From Chaetoceros tenuissimus (lineage: Eukaryota; Bacillariophyta; Thalassiosirophyceae; Chaetocerotales; Chaetocerotaceae), in contig BLLK01000069.1 in the NCBI GenBank assembly GCA_021927905.1, positions 1,922,001 through 1,986,000 of the forward strand: 64,000 nucleotides of DNA. Direction: 5' to 3'. The notes beneath the pieces are model-generated. The model was not told the origin of the DNA and did not search any database. It saw only the letters and a list, made by a program, of their open reading frames with translations. A program made the translations under genes and the position numbers. Below are positions 31,544 through 43,061 of the stretch, one piece after another. The stretch's first letter is position 1. Every line of letters begins with the position of its first letter.

Positions 31544-33069
31544 ATGGTTTGTTATTCTAGATCATCGCTGGTGCTTTTGCAGCTTTCGCTATTGGCTATG
31601 CAAAATGGTGTTTCAGCGTTTATGTCTACACCATCCATTAAACTCAGTACAAATCTAAATGCAAAAAAACAATCAAGATCTTCATTACTGGAAATAAAGA
31701 ATGATGAGAAACCTTCAAGTGTGAAATCTACAATTCAAACTCCAACTGAATCTGATAAAGAAGACGAAGAAGTTTTTGGAGCAAAATTTTTTGGAGGAAA
31801 TGCAATCAAGGACGAATTGCTAGATGAATCAATTGAAGAGCAAGCTGATAAGTTGGCTACACTATATCCCAAAAAAGCAAAGATAGACGATGAAATTGAG
31901 AATGAAGTAGAGTCTACTGGATACAAAAGATTTGATGATAGCAATGCATTTGACATAGCTTGTCGTGATTTTGCAAAGAAACTTCAGAAGGCAATTAATC
32001 AAGCATTGTATACTACTGAAGATGGTGAAGAGGTAGTTTTACCTAGCCAAATTTACTCACCTAATTTGAAATGGGAAACACCACTTAGTAGATCGAATCA
32101 AAGCAAAAATCCTTTAGATGAATTGACATATGGCCTTGACTTTTACAAGAGGGTTGATGTAGCTGTCACCTCCGCAAAACTTCAAAATGGTGATGGAACT
32201 GGCAAAGTGGAAAAGGTTAAAATCAGATGGGAAATTTCCTTGATATGGCCAAATACTTGGGAGTCAAGGGTTTTGATTCCAGGATCTAGTGACTTGACTG
32301 TGGATATGGAACAGGGAATCATTCTTAGCCAAACAGATAAGTTGAATGTGGTGGAAAAGATGGACAGGATGCTGTTTCTGCAATCTCATCTCAAATCCAG
32401 CCTCGTTTTTGGGACCTTTACCATATTGGAATGACACCATCGGCAGAAATTATGCAAAGAACAAAGGCATCTGTAGAGAAGGGAGCTTTCAGCAAATACA
32501 ACGTCTTCGAAATCCCTGAGAGATTGGTGTTGAAACCACGTACTGCAGATCAAGGTGGTCGAGAGGCAAGACAAGCAGAAGCACTTCCAAATCATGCATT
32601 CAACTCGATCATCAAAACGACAGGTCCTAAAGCACAAAGATATATTACAACCAGTCCAGTGGAGGTTGCAATTCTCCGCGAAAATGATAAATCTATTATA
32701 GAGTGGAAGGTTCCAGTTCCAGCTGAATTTGTTTCCAATTATGACGAGATGCCTATCGGAGATCTTAGCGACGTAGATGAAGATGACACCTGTGAATACA
32801 GCTATGAAAATAGAAGACTTGTTGCTACAATGCCATTTGGTGGAAGTGCACAAGATAAGGAGGTATCTGATGTTCGTAAGCAACTTTACGAGCAAGTCAC
32901 AAAAGATGGCTTAAAACCAAAACTTGTCAATGGAAGACCTCAATTCTTCTTCTTGAACAATGATGCAAAGGCATGTTTTACTGGTGATGGTGGTCTAGGA
33001 ATGGCAGTGTATGAGTGGCGAACAGCATCTTCCAAATCAAACGAAGTTGGAATAGATTTAGAACTATAA
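31544..33069 (+). CDS. Plastid-type protein of unknown function, with a one-base frame break
   Basis: The start MVCYSRSSLV is followed by a signal-peptide core and NGVSAFMSTP: cleavage before Phe-26 and a Ser/Lys-rich transit region is the diatom plastid-import pattern. The first frame stops at 32434; a second opens with an ATG overlapping that stop by four bases and runs to 33069. They are not two genes: upstream of that ATG, the second frame already encodes DAVSAISSQIQPRFWDLYHI, contiguous with GMTPSAE. A single base appears to be missing near 32345-32360 between DKLN and GKDGQDAV. The whole would be about 508 residues. The mid part (VDVAVTSAKLQNGDG, VKIRWEISLIWPNTWESR) suggests a beta-rich lipocalin or SnoaL-like domain, repeated as two conserved blocks. 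No enzyme motif seen. Confidence 0.65.
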
Positions 33070-33152
33070 TCATGGCTATAAGAAAAACTGAAATGTAATT
33101 CATCTCTATTTTATTCTAAGTTGCGTTCTATTTTGAAGACATGATTTTAATG

Positions 33153-34319
33153 TCATATCTTTCCAGTTGCATAGTAAATTAGTACTTGTTCATTGCGTCT
33201 TCTAGATAGCGGCTTGACCTTTGTAACTACACTGAACAAGGATCTCATGGCTTTGTCAAAGATCGCAATGGGTTCGTCCATCCGAGTTTTACAGCTGATG
33301 TAAACGTGGGAGTTGCTACCACAGAGATCATGAATTGTCTCAGCCAAGGACTGAGGACAATAGAAATCTACGATGACATCTCCTCCCATGACGACGTCAT
33401 ACTCTTCTTTGTAGTCCTCCTTCACTCCCCAGCGAAGAACAGAAGCATTTACCACGCTATTGGACTGTTTGATACGTTCAATATCAGCAGAAGTGGCGGC
33501 TTCGTAAAGTGCTAAAAGATCATCCTCTGACAAATCTTCGAAACCCGAATCTTTACAAATTGGAATGTCTGCTGCAGCTTCTCCTCTGTCTTTAAAGTCA
33601 CTCACTTTGATCTCATCTTCGTTTAAGATATCGGAAGATGTAAAGTTTCTGGAAATATTTCTCTGAATAAGAGGCATCAATTCAGGCAAATCAGTGATGT
33701 TAACTTCAGTGTTGGATAGAGCTTTCGCTACTGCCAATCCAGCGAAGCCTATCCCAGCCCCAAGCTCAACAATCTTTGTTGGTCTATCTTTTACATGCCA
33801 GGTATCAGCATCAGAAATCACATGTTCAGCAAGCATAACACCGGCATCCCACAACAGTCCTCCCTTCCCCAAACTTCTTTGTTGTTCAACTAAAACTTTC
33901 TTCCCACTTCCTGCAAGTTGAAAATCAATGATAGCAATGTTGCTATGTTTGTAATCATCACTATATCTCTGATGAGCAAGATAAGATCCATAGCGCAAAA
34001 CTCTTAAATTTGACTTTGGCAAATAGTCTACTTTGTCATCAGTATTGAAAAGTGATCTATCAGAAGAAGTATTTCCAGTCGTGAGAGAAGCATCGACAAT
34101 TTTCTTTTCTTTTGGGAAATTAGCTTCCAGAAATTGCATGTTTACGATGGAGGAACTCTCAAGAGGCTGAACTTTTACATCTAGCATATTCATCTCAGCT
34201 TCAAGCAAATTTTCTTTCTCTCTTTCTGCTTCATCAGCAAGTGCCATTTCTCTGAGAGAGCGGAGATAAGCTCCTCTATTCATGAGATCTTCGATGGATT
34301 GGTGTCTGTAGATCATCAT
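33153..34319 (-). CDS. Family 16 lysine-methyltransferase-like protein
   Basis: 388 residues from the ATG at 34319 (MMIYRHQSIEDL); the frame stays open upstream, with another ATG at 34454. SAM-binding motif I is KIVELGAGIGFAGLA (about 182-196), followed by the acidic VNITDLPEL and, downstream, YDVVMGGDVIVDFYCPQSL at the position of the DxxY-type motif of METTL21-like enzymes. The early G-x-x-LWDAG also fits that family. Its members methylate lysines on translation factors or chaperones in the cytosol. An insert of about 55 residues (DFKDRGEAAADIP, FEDLSEDDLLALYEAA) separates the SAM motifs. Substrate unknown. Convergent with the plastid-type gene, 83 bp away. Confidence 0.75.
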   Translation of the reverse strand: MMIYRHQSIEDLMNRGAYLRSLREMALADEAEREKENLLEAEMNMLDVKVQPLESSSIVNMQFLEANFPKEKKIVDASLTTGNTSSDRSLFNTDDKVDYLPKSNLRVLRYGSYLAHQRYSDDYKHSNIAIIDFQLAGSGKKVLVEQQRSLGKGGLLWDAGVMLAEHVISDADTWHVKDRPTKIVELGAGIGFAGLAVAKALSNTEVNITDLPELMPLIQRNISRNFTSSDILNEDEIKVSDFKDRGEAAADIPICKDSGFEDLSEDDLLALYEAATSADIERIKQSNSVVNASVLRWGVKEDYKEEYDVVMGGDVIVDFYCPQSLAETIHDLCGSNSHVYISCKTRMDEPIAIFDKAMRSLFSVVTKVKPLSRRRNEQVLIYYATGKI

Positions 34320-34702
34320 TGTATTTGTTGGAAAATGAGCATAATGTGATATTAGGTTTGTAATAAGACTGAAGAATGTAAGTAAAGGTAATGTGCGTAT
34401 GCGTCTTTGGTAAGGTACGCAATACGCAATGCGTTCTGTACAGCGGGTCTGCATCACAATTCCAACAATCAATGGCGCCGGTGGCAAGAAAAGATGAAAA
34501 TGAAAAGAGAAGAAAGGAAAGGAAAAGAGGGAGCATGATACGTAGGGGGTAGTGTTAGGGGTGAGGGTTTCATCTATAAAGCAAAACAATTTAAAAACGG
34601 TTGAAAAGTCGAAAAGTCATCACTTTGAACAAAAGTACCTTACATAGTACCATAAGGTAGTGCAACTTCCATACTATTGGAACTTATAGCAATCCTCAAA
34701 CA
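34320..34702. other. Divergent spacer, 383 bp
   Basis: Promoters of the methyltransferase and the first O-fucosyltransferase-like gene. If the methyltransferase starts at 34454 the spacer is 248 bp. Contains an imperfect repeat gtacgcaatacgcaatgcg near 34415. Confidence 0.45.
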
Positions 34703-36639
34703 ATGATGGAATCAACAGAAGCTACACCTGATAGTAAAGTGATAAAGAAGAGAGCGCTTCCAAAAAGAGGCCCAACTGAACATGAGAAGCTCTTTTTTGT
34801 CATAGTTCTTGTGTTTTCAATCATGAGCATTGGATTAAACATTATTCACCACAATCTCGTCAACTCTGTGGGCAATCATGCCCTAGAGTCTCATCCTACG
34901 CTGACAAAAAGAGAAGGGAAAAAGATTAAAAAGTTTTTCTCAAATGCTAGGGATATGGTTGAAAACTCTAAACACAAGCACCACCCTCACAAGGGAAATA
35001 CGCAAAAGACCGAAGGACAAGTTCCTTTGACAAAAAATTTACCTAGCTCTACAAATGATCATAGCCTCGGAAATCTTAAATGTGCTGCATACGGGGGACC
35101 AGATGATGAAATTGCACAACGAGAAATGATGTATTGGAGTGATATTCAAAGTGATAGCGAATATATAAGTCCATTCAAACGAAATAATGATGCAAAGGGA
35201 TTACCAACTCAATACATGACATTTGAACCAGACGGAGGGGGATTTAACAACATTAGAATGGCTATGGAGACTGTGGTTGTCATAGCACATGCTATGGGAC
35301 GTACTCTCGTCATGCCTCCAGCACAGGGTAAGACATTTTATATATTTGCTTGTTGCAACTAAAGAAAGGTAATGATCTTTGCCAACATGTATTTTTTCTC
35401 TGTTTAGGAATGTATTTACTTCGTAAAGATAGGTCAAAGCAGAATACAGACTTTTCATTTGCAGATTTTTTCCATCTCGAAACAATGTCAAAAGAACATG
35501 CTGGTCTTGATATTATAACAACAGAAGAATTTTTGAAAAGAGAAGCTCTAACTGGACATTTACGAAACAAAACAACTGGTGAAATTGCATTTCCACCAGG
35601 CAATAGAACTAATTGGGATGGTCAAGATTTAAAACCATATAAAGCGTATATGCGTGATGTAATTTACACACCATTGTGGAGTCCAGGATCATGTCTTGCT
35701 GCATTTCCATCTTCGGGAGAAGCACACGATGTAGAAGACCTCCATGAAATGCTCAACACCATTACGAAAGAAGGGAAAATGGACTATGAGCGATATCTTG
35801 ATAATCCAACCCCAGTTGATGCACCTCTTCTAGATCGCATGAGGGAAAATTTAGCAGGTAGAACTAATCTTTGTATCTACGATGAAGAAATGCAAAAGGA
35901 GCCTGTTCTTCATTTCATGTGCTATCACAAAATGCGTGTACGTCTCTTGACACATTTTTACTCGTTTTTATTTTTCGAAGATTGGAAGCAACAAAACTGG
36001 GAATCTAGATTTGTTCGTGATCATCTGCGATATGTAGATGAATTACAATGTGCAGCAGCACGAGTTGTGACCGAGATTAGACGATTAGCAAAGGAAGAGA
36101 ATCCAAACAATACTGAGGGTGATTTTGACAGTGCACACATAAGAAGAGGCGATTTCCAGTACAAGGATACACGTCTCGATGCAGACCAATTATATGATAG
36201 AAGTAAAGATTACCTTACTGACGGTTCGGTTTTGTATATTGCAACAGATGAAAGAAAGAAGGATTTTTTCGAACCTTTCAAAAAGAATCACAAAGTTTAC
36301 TATCTAGACGATTTCAAACATTTATTTCAAGGATTGAACACAAACTTCTACGGTATGCTTGACCAATTAATCGCAAGTCGTGGAAAAGTATTTGTCGGCA
36401 CATTTCATAGTACTTTTACTGGTTACATTAATCGTATGAGAGGCTATCAAGCTGTAAAGAATAAGCTAGAGGGCTACGAGCTCGGCCAAATGGAATCCTA
36501 TTACTTCACTCCTGATAATCAGAAAGAAGCAATGAAGAAATACAGACCTCAGAGGCGGCCATTTTTCGCAAGAGAGTTTCCAGTTGCATGGAGAGACATT
36601 GATAAAGGAATCAAAGAATTAAGTCTCGAAATGCAGTAA
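34703..36639 (+). CDS. O-fucosyltransferase-like type II membrane protein (paralogue A)
   Basis: Exons 34703-35327 and 35408-36639 with an 80-bp GTAAGA...TTAG intron; 618 residues. A cytosolic basic N-terminus, one signal anchor (KLFFVIVLVFSIMSIGLNII) and a His/Lys-rich stem precede the luminal domain. Glycosyltransferase signs: GGGFNNIRMAMETVVV and GRTLVMPPAQG (donor-site start of the O-FucT fold), FPPGNRT, AAARVV, HIRRGDFQ (arginine motif used with GDP-fucose) and VGTFHSTFTGYINRMRG at the C-terminal side. It probably acts in the Golgi on protein or wall glycans. It aligns block for block with paralogue B at 44.3 kb, but the introns lie at different places. Acceptor and exact donor are not known. 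Confidence 0.8.
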
Positions 36640-36926
36640 ATGCACATAAACTCAAACAGAAATTTGTCTAGCTAGACTTTTGTGCTTTTTTCGTATTTCC
36701 AAATTGTGACGGTTGAAAAGCGGTTTTTGACAGAGTGCGAAGAGGAAAAACTGATGTCACTGACCAGTTTGTATGGAGGAGTCAGTCAGTCTTCATCCAC
36801 GTAGAGAAGAATGAAGAATTGAATGAATCAAATCAATTACGTTGAAGCCAAACCTATCCACAAATACATTCACTCTGACTATTGTATATATCCGAGTAAC
36901 TGTAGTGCTATCATCATATATAGACC

Positions 36927-38749
36927 ATGTCCAACTCAAGGAAAAATCTAGTTTTATCTCTGCTCATTGTTTGCATATTCGAACATGGAACCACTGAAGC
37001 TTTTGTATCCCCGAATAGAATCTCAACAGTCATACGAACACAACATAAAAATAATCAATTGCCTCTGTATGCTATGAATGAGAATGGTGGCAACGAGCAA
37101 CGGGCCTTTGGAGATATGTCTCCTCAAAAGTCGAGTAGAGATATCATTACAGTCCGTAGTTCGCTCGTAGAAGAAACAGATTCAGTTGTGGAAGAGGAGG
37201 AATCTACAAATACTGACATTTTGTTGAAACAAACCGATCAAATGGGTAGAAATCCCTTACTTGATAAGCTTATTGGGAAGTTCGACGATTCTAGACTCGC
37301 CTTTCCAGAAATTGGAACGAAGGAAGTTTCTAGAAATTTCAGCAATTTATCATATAAAAAGAATGAAAACAAGGTGACCCAAGCTATGCGAAATGAAGGT
37401 TCAGTCGTAGGGGCAGCAGCTTTGATATCTGGTTGTTGTATTGGAGCTGGAATTTTGGCTCTTCCCACAGCCACTGCGCCTTCAGGATTTTTACCTAGTT
37501 CGGCAGCATTGGGAATTGCGTGGTTGTATATGACCATATCAGGGCTCCTTATCGCGGAACTCTGTATAAATAGAATGGGACAGACTGGAAGATTAGGTGT
37601 GGGCCTCCTCGAGTTATACAAAACAAATCTATCGAATACATTATCCACCGTGGGCATAGCTGCATACCTATTTTTACATTATGCGGTGATGACTGCATAT
37701 GTATCAAAAGGAAGTGAAAACCTAGCAACTTTTCTCAATAGTGTTGGACTGAATTCGATAACATCAGTACATGGACTTGACCAGCTTCTTTTCGTTTCTG
37801 CACTTGGTAGCTTAGTATACTTTTCGCAACAAAAGACAGTTGAAAATGTGAACAACGTGCTTGTCATTGGAGTTATTGCATCATTCCTAACAATTCTTGG
37901 AATCGGAGCAGGTACGACTGATGTTCCGGCTCTACTGAACCCAGTCAATCAACATCCAGTAAGTGAAAGATCATGTGATACATGAACATTCAACTCTTCA
38001 AACTTCCAATCACTAACATTATTTTATAGGAACTTGTAGTTGATGCCTTCCCAATATGCTTTCTTTCAATGGTTTATCATAATGTCGTACCAACTGTTGT
38101 TACGCAATTAGAGGGTGATAGAGAGAAAATAACTAAAGCACTTATTGGTGGCACCACCGTACCCTTCCTCATGTTTTTAGCATGGAACGGAATCATTCTG
38201 GGTAATATAATAAACGAGCCAGGTGCATTGGATTCGGGTCTTGATCCGATTGCATTTTTACAAAGTCAAGGTATCGGTGGAGAATCATTAGGTGTTGCAG
38301 TCAGCACTTTCTCAGAATTGGCCATTATTACATCTTTTATTGGATTTATTTATGGTCTACTTGATGCTCTCACTGATGCATTCAAGTTACCATTACAGGG
38401 CGAACTCTTCGAGAAGTACAAACCTGCACTTTACGCTGGTGTTCTCGCACCTCCTTTGTTATTTTCACTTGGAAATCCAGATATCTTCTTCGATGCACTC
38501 GACTATGGTGGTGCCTTCGGTGTAAGTACTCTCTTTTTAGTATTGCCACCAATCATGGTTTGGAAACAGAGATATGATGAAGAGAACACAGATACATTGA
38601 CTGTCCCTCCAATGGTTCCATTCGGCAAAGTTCCGCTTGCATCTTTATGGAAAGCTGCAGGTACACTTATTTTAGAACAAGGAGCAGAAAAATTAGGCTT
38701 GTTTGACTTCTTCAAGCATCTTTTTGTAGAAAAAGGATGGTTGAGTTAG
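36927..38749 (+). CDS. Plastid tryptophan/tyrosine-permease family transporter
   Basis: Exons 36927-37958 and 38030-38749 with a 71-bp GTAAGT...ATAG intron; 583 residues. The N-terminus has a signal peptide ending TTEAFVSPNR (Ala-25/Phe-26), a diatom plastid-import site, and a polar transit region of about 120 residues. The membrane part starts with GSVVGAAALISGCCIGAGIL, the glycine-rich first helix of the aromatic amino-acid permease (HAAP) family, and continues with about ten helices (LNTLSTVGIAAYLFLHYAV, LGSLVYFS, VIASFLTILGIGAG, MVYHNVVPTVVTQLEGD). Plants have a plastid relative. It likely moves aromatic amino acids across an inner plastid membrane by proton or sodium symport; substrate inferred. 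The splice restores QHPELVVDAFPIC. Confidence 0.83.
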
Positions 38750-38913
38750 GTTTACTTTCGACTGCTATTATCGTAGGTTTTTTGTAATGTTATTATAAGA
38801 ATATTTTGCTACAAACTCTATGGTGTCTTCTATTTTATGTATATTTTTCTACTGTACTCACATTTTTTTTCACAAACATATCCATTTCTACTTTGAACTT
38901 CTAGACTGAAATC

Positions 38914-39594
38914 TTATGACTTCTTGATGTTGATAGAACTTCTACTATCCTTTCTTCTCACTTTTACCGTTGTAGTTTTTCCTCTTTCTGAAAGAGTTTT
39001 CATTGGAGTAATTCCTTTAGCCTTTTTCAGCTGGTCATCATTAGATGAGATCGTTGAAACAGTTTTAGAGCTTAAAGCCACTTTCAATGGTACAGGATTC
39101 ATAATGCCAATGTCATTGATCTTGTTGGCAATCTCAAAATCATTTGGAACATCGGAGTTCACCCTATGCTTCAACAACTCCATTATTTCCATGTAGTTAT
39201 GCAAATCAGATAAATTCTTGTTATTTCTTGATGTCATACATCCACATGCTAGGCTTGGGGCTGCATTCTCTAAATCTTGAATAAGAATAACATATGCGTC
39301 TTTTGTGAGCAAGTGGTAGTATCCTGTTCCCCTCGACCCTTCTCCCCAACAGTAATCCAAAAATCTTTTGTCTCCTATATGTGGAGGCTCTTTTGGCGCT
39401 TTATTTTGAGGCATGAAAGTGGGCTTACTTTCATCTGTTTGACTCCAAGGAGACAGCCATAAGGAGAACTCCATGGGATATTTTGCATATTGTGAGGCAA
39501 GAATAGGAGCTATGTCTTGCATTCGACTATTTAAACACTCATAGTTTGAATAGGATGACACTGAACCTGACATCGGTAACGATCTGCTACTCAT
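38914..39594 (-). CDS. Hypothetical protein, 226 residues
   Basis: Unrecognised. A folded-looking middle (SLWLSPWSQTDE, KRFLDYCWGEGSRGTGYYHL, DAYVILIQDLENA) is followed by a helical stretch (DLHNYMEIMELLKHRV) and a basic Ser/Thr-rich tail (KTTTVKVRRKDSR). No signal peptide, no membrane helix. The many Trp, Tyr and Gly residues in the central block suggest a small binding domain rather than a spurious frame. Divergent from the membrane protein at 40.0 kb. Confidence 0.6.
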   Translation of the reverse strand: MSSRSLPMSGSVSSYSNYECLNSRMQDIAPILASQYAKYPMEFSLWLSPWSQTDESKPTFMPQNKAPKEPPHIGDKRFLDYCWGEGSRGTGYYHLLTKDAYVILIQDLENAAPSLACGCMTSRNNKNLSDLHNYMEIMELLKHRVNSDVPNDFEIANKINDIGIMNPVPLKVALSSKTVSTISSNDDQLKKAKGITPMKTLSERGKTTTVKVRRKDSRSSINIKKS

Positions 39595-40001
39595 TTTGTA
39601 TCTTTCTTGTTGGTTTATGAATTAGTGGCGCTTGAGTTTGTCTTTGCGTTTGAATGTAAGTGAAAGTAAAATACACATCAAACATCAATTTCAACACAAA
39701 CAATCAGTTCGTATCGAAGCAGCCAATCGTGGATAGATGAAGAACAACTTGGAAACTCTTTCACTTTTTCCCTCCGACAAGAACCCTTTTTGAGAGGGGT
39801 GTGAAATACTACAAGCATTAACTTATGGATATGACTACCACTATTTTAGTATAATTTTTAAAATTTGTGTGTGCCAAAGGGAGGCCTCGCCAAAAATCGC
39901 CAAACAAAGTCCTTGCCTCATCATTTTTGCTTACGTTCATCGCACTTTTTTCACTTCATCTAAACTTTACTTTAACTTGGCTGATATTATACATCCACAA
40001 C
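39595..40001. other. Divergent spacer, 407 bp
   Basis: Promoters of two genes of unknown function. The plus-strand frame remains open upstream of 40002, from about 39867, with a hydrophobic stretch but no ATG, so an upstream exon cannot be excluded. Confidence 0.4.
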
Positions 40002-41982
40002 ATGTCGTTCTTTCCTACTCCTAATTGTGGATCTTTGAGGCATGTGGTTGATGAAGATGAAATTCAGTCAACCAATGTTGCAGTACCTATGAAAAAGGTA
40101 GACTCTCATTCATCTTCCACCAGTCAAGGTTCAAAACCAAAGGCACCTCCTACTCTTGCACAAATCATGAGGGAAGATGCAGAAGACAAAATGAATCTAA
40201 TCTTTCTAGAAAAACGTAAGCAATATAAAGATGAAGAGATGGAAATGTTGAAAAAAAGAACCTTCAAATCTCGAATTTTTATGACGTGTGAGTCAATCAA
40301 TAGAAATACTGTTTTTCTCAGAACACATTTCTCAGACAATCACACTATGGAATCTGTAAACACTTTGAATTACGTCAGAGATTATTTCAAAGCGGCACAC
40401 GGAACGCAATCCCATACCGCAGCAAAGGCAGCATTAGCTCGCATCATCATTATCGCATTAGATAGTGACGAGTCTTGGTACAAAAGTTTGGCCTGTGTTC
40501 TTGCCTCTGGATTGTCCGGTAAGGGTGAAAATACTGATTTTGAGAAGTGTCCCCAATCAAAAAATCATCAAAATGTTTTGGTTCGGGATAATGATAACTT
40601 GCAAGAGACAAGAGAAGAATACTGCAAACTCATGCATATTATCTTCTCCAAAATTAAGAAATATCGCTTCATGATTGATGAAGAAGGTAGCAACGCTTAC
40701 AGACTTTGTCACTGTAGAACTGCAACGACAAAAGATAAATCCCCACTGTTATATGCGGGCTTCTCTTTCCTTTTACAAACATGCCTCACCGGTTACGTCA
40801 TTGCACAACTCTATATCAATGTTAATGGTGATACTTATGACAACTTGAGTCATATCATGAAAAATTTACCTTTGGCATTGTTGACCTTGTTCTATAGTAC
40901 CGTCTTAGCAACTCCAGAATTGAAAGAGATCCCAGATGCATATGGTATCTTTGGAAATAAATTTGGCGTCTTGCAAATGATGGACTTCATTGTAAATGCA
41001 ATCTTACCTTCACTTTTGATTATATCCGGATTCTTTGTTATTCTTGGCCAAGATGAGTTTATCGAAGCAGTTCTAAATACTGCGGCTCTTTTATTCATTC
41101 CTGAGATTGATGATCAGTTGCCATCTCTTCTGGGTTTCGATCAAAAAAGTATCGTGAAGAACTTTCTGATCCACGAGGCAATGAGAGAATATGACGACTT
41201 TGTAAAACAAAAATGTCGTGAGGAGGAACTTCGTAAAAGTGCGCTTCGTAAGACAGTGATTGATAGTGCTGCTTTTGAATCTATGAATGCTTTCCACGCA
41301 GGTGCTGGTGTGGAATTTGGAGATTATTGTAAGTATAGAGTCATGCACTAATTTATCTCACTTTTTTGTTTTTGCGCAGAGCTCACATAAATTCTTGTAC
41401 ATCTATACGTTCACAGTCATCACAAATTGGTCAGAACGTGGGTCCTCACCTGGCCAAGGAGCATTATTTCAACCATATCAAATTAGAAAGGGCAATGACA
41501 TGACAGGTGATCGTATCGAGCCATCATGCTATGTCACCGAGGACTGCCTTGTGAAGAAGCTCACTTGGCAGTATACTTTATGGAATAATACGACTGAGCC
41601 TCGAATTGGTTATATGAAGATAGAAATGCTTAATGGACAAGTCGTGGAGCTGACAAGACCTAAAGAAGATTCTATTAAGTTGGGAGAGCCTGAAACACTT
41701 GAAGGAGTGTTCATTATTACAACATTCCAAATGTCAAACGATGTATTGCGCCTAAGAGCATGCGGATCTAAAAAAGCTCAAGACTTCAAGCAAGCTTTCG
41801 ACTATTACACACTTTGGCCATTATCCAAAAAGGCAACAAAAAAGCTCGACCAAATTGTCCATGCAGAATGGATGGAGGAAAAGAAAGAACAGCTGAAAAG
41901 TTCTTTGGCTTCATTATCCATATCTCCAACAAAAAAGAAACATCATGAAAAACTTACAACCAAAGCAGATGATCACGTTTAG
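40002..41982 (+). CDS. Multipass membrane protein with unidentified C-terminal domain
   Basis: Exons 40002-41328 and 41417-41982 with an 88-bp GTAAGT...ACAG intron; 630 residues. This splice is chosen because it keeps the frame and gives GDYFITNWSERGSSPGQGA; a nearer AG would create an immediate stop. The N-terminal 260 residues are soluble, with charged helices (REDAEDKMNLIFLEKRKQ) and TAAKAALARIIIIALDSDES. Four hydrophobic segments follow: LLYAGFSFLLQTCLTGYVIA, LPLALLTLFYSTVLATPEL, FIVNAILPSLLIISGFFVIL and EAVLNTAALLFIPE. The C-terminal domain (about 440-600) looks beta-rich (LTWQYTLWNN, IGYMKIEMLNGQVVEL) and ends in a Lys-rich tail. No family recognised; possibly a channel or regulated transporter. 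Confidence 0.65.
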
Positions 41983-42113
41983 AAGATTCACGATCATTAA
42001 TCCCTTTTCTCCATTTTAAAAATTAAACGAACTTGCTAGCTACATTCTTCTTCTATTCTTTCTTAGTCATTAGACAGTCTTCCGAAAGAACTAAAGAATC
42101 AAGAAAGCTTATT

Positions 42114-43061
42114 TTAAAAAGTACTTTTCACCCACATCATCTTAGTAGAGTCAATTACATTAAATTTACCAGACCAACCCTTTGGCAAAAGAACAGTGTC
42201 TCCAGCTACACAGGCTTGTGCAGAACCATCACTGTTTGCAATGTAGCATGTTCCTTCGAGGAAATGCAATGCCTCAGTCTCACTTGTAGCATCAACTTCA
42301 AATGACCCTTCACTATAAATCTTTGTTCCAACACTCATGTGGCCATTATCAAGGAAAGTATCAGAGGAAGAAACACAAGATCCAATACTTGTTTCAGATG
42401 TCATATACTGTGGAGAGAAAGTCTTGTATGGTTTGATAGTTGCCTTGGTTATTACAGATGGAACGTCTGCGTGTTCAAAGACTCCCCAAACTTTGTGTAT
42501 ATCATGGAAAACATCCCAACGTCCGCTCCAGCCTTTTGGTAAAATCACAATATCACCAGGTCCAAAGTAGTTTCTTGTTCCATCCAAGTCAGTCAGACAA
42601 CCATTTCCACTGAATACATAAAACACCTCGGTGGTATCTCGAAGTTTTGGGCTTGGCCAGCCGCCTTCTTTACACCACCAACTTCCAGTTGACATTTTCC
42701 CATCTTTTCCTAATGGGCGGGTAGCGTCGAAAGGCTCACCGACATCAGCATTAGCTCTTGGACCTTTCACCTTCAAGTTATCTACCGCAAAGTAGGAAAA
42801 AGGTCTATGTTCAAACTTGACTTGGGAGTCAGAAGATGTAGTAGTCGTCGGATTTGATGGAGTTGCCGGACTTGATGGAGCAGATGGTACACTAGAAGCT
42901 ACTGGAATGACAGTTGCTACCTGGCCAGATCCCAAAGATTGCAAGTAGCTTGTAGCTCCAAGACTAACACCTTGTCTTGCAAATCCATTGTTTTGTACAG
43001 AGAAACCATGACAAAGGTTGAGTGAAAGACTCGACGCAAGAAAAGCAAGGGACAATTTCAT
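42114..43061 (-). CDS. Secreted or plastid bicupin (DUF861/ureidoglycine aminohydrolase-like)
   Basis: 315 residues. A signal peptide (LSLAFLASSLSLNLCHGF; cleavage before Phe-20 would suit plastid import) and a Pro/Thr/Ser linker precede two cupin_3 repeats. Repeat 1: GSWWCKEGGW, EVFYVFSGNGCLTD, FGPGDIVILPKGWSGRWDVF. Repeat 2: GTKIYSEGSFEVD, EALHFLEGTCYI, GDTVLLPKGWSGKF. Both keep G-D-x-V-x-L-P-K-G-W-S-G, but the metal-binding His/Glu set looks reduced (E retained, few His). Related enzymes handle ureidoglycine in purine breakdown; here binding of a small acid or a structural role is equally likely. A TGACGTCA site lies 180 bp upstream. Confidence 0.78.
   Translation of the reverse strand: MKLSLAFLASSLSLNLCHGFSVQNNGFARQGVSLGATSYLQSLGSGQVATVIPVASSVPSAPSSPATPSNPTTTTSSDSQVKFEHRPFSYFAVDNLKVKGPRANADVGEPFDATRPLGKDGKMSTGSWWCKEGGWPSPKLRDTTEVFYVFSGNGCLTDLDGTRNYFGPGDIVILPKGWSGRWDVFHDIHKVWGVFEHADVPSVITKATIKPYKTFSPQYMTSETSIGSCVSSSDTFLDNGHMSVGTKIYSEGSFEVDATSETEALHFLEGTCYIANSDGSAQACVAGDTVLLPKGWSGKFNVIDSTKMMWVKSTF

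Noticed and set aside
32431-33069. Possible second gene overlapping the first by four bases, as in coupled bacterial genes
   Set aside because: Its frame already codes well-patterned protein upstream of the ATG, so it is the continuation of one gene.
41333-41381. 49-bp intron (GTATAG...AGAG) in the membrane protein gene
   Set aside because: It keeps frame but uses a weak donor and is shorter than every other intron here; the 88-bp GTAAGT...ACAG choice fits better.
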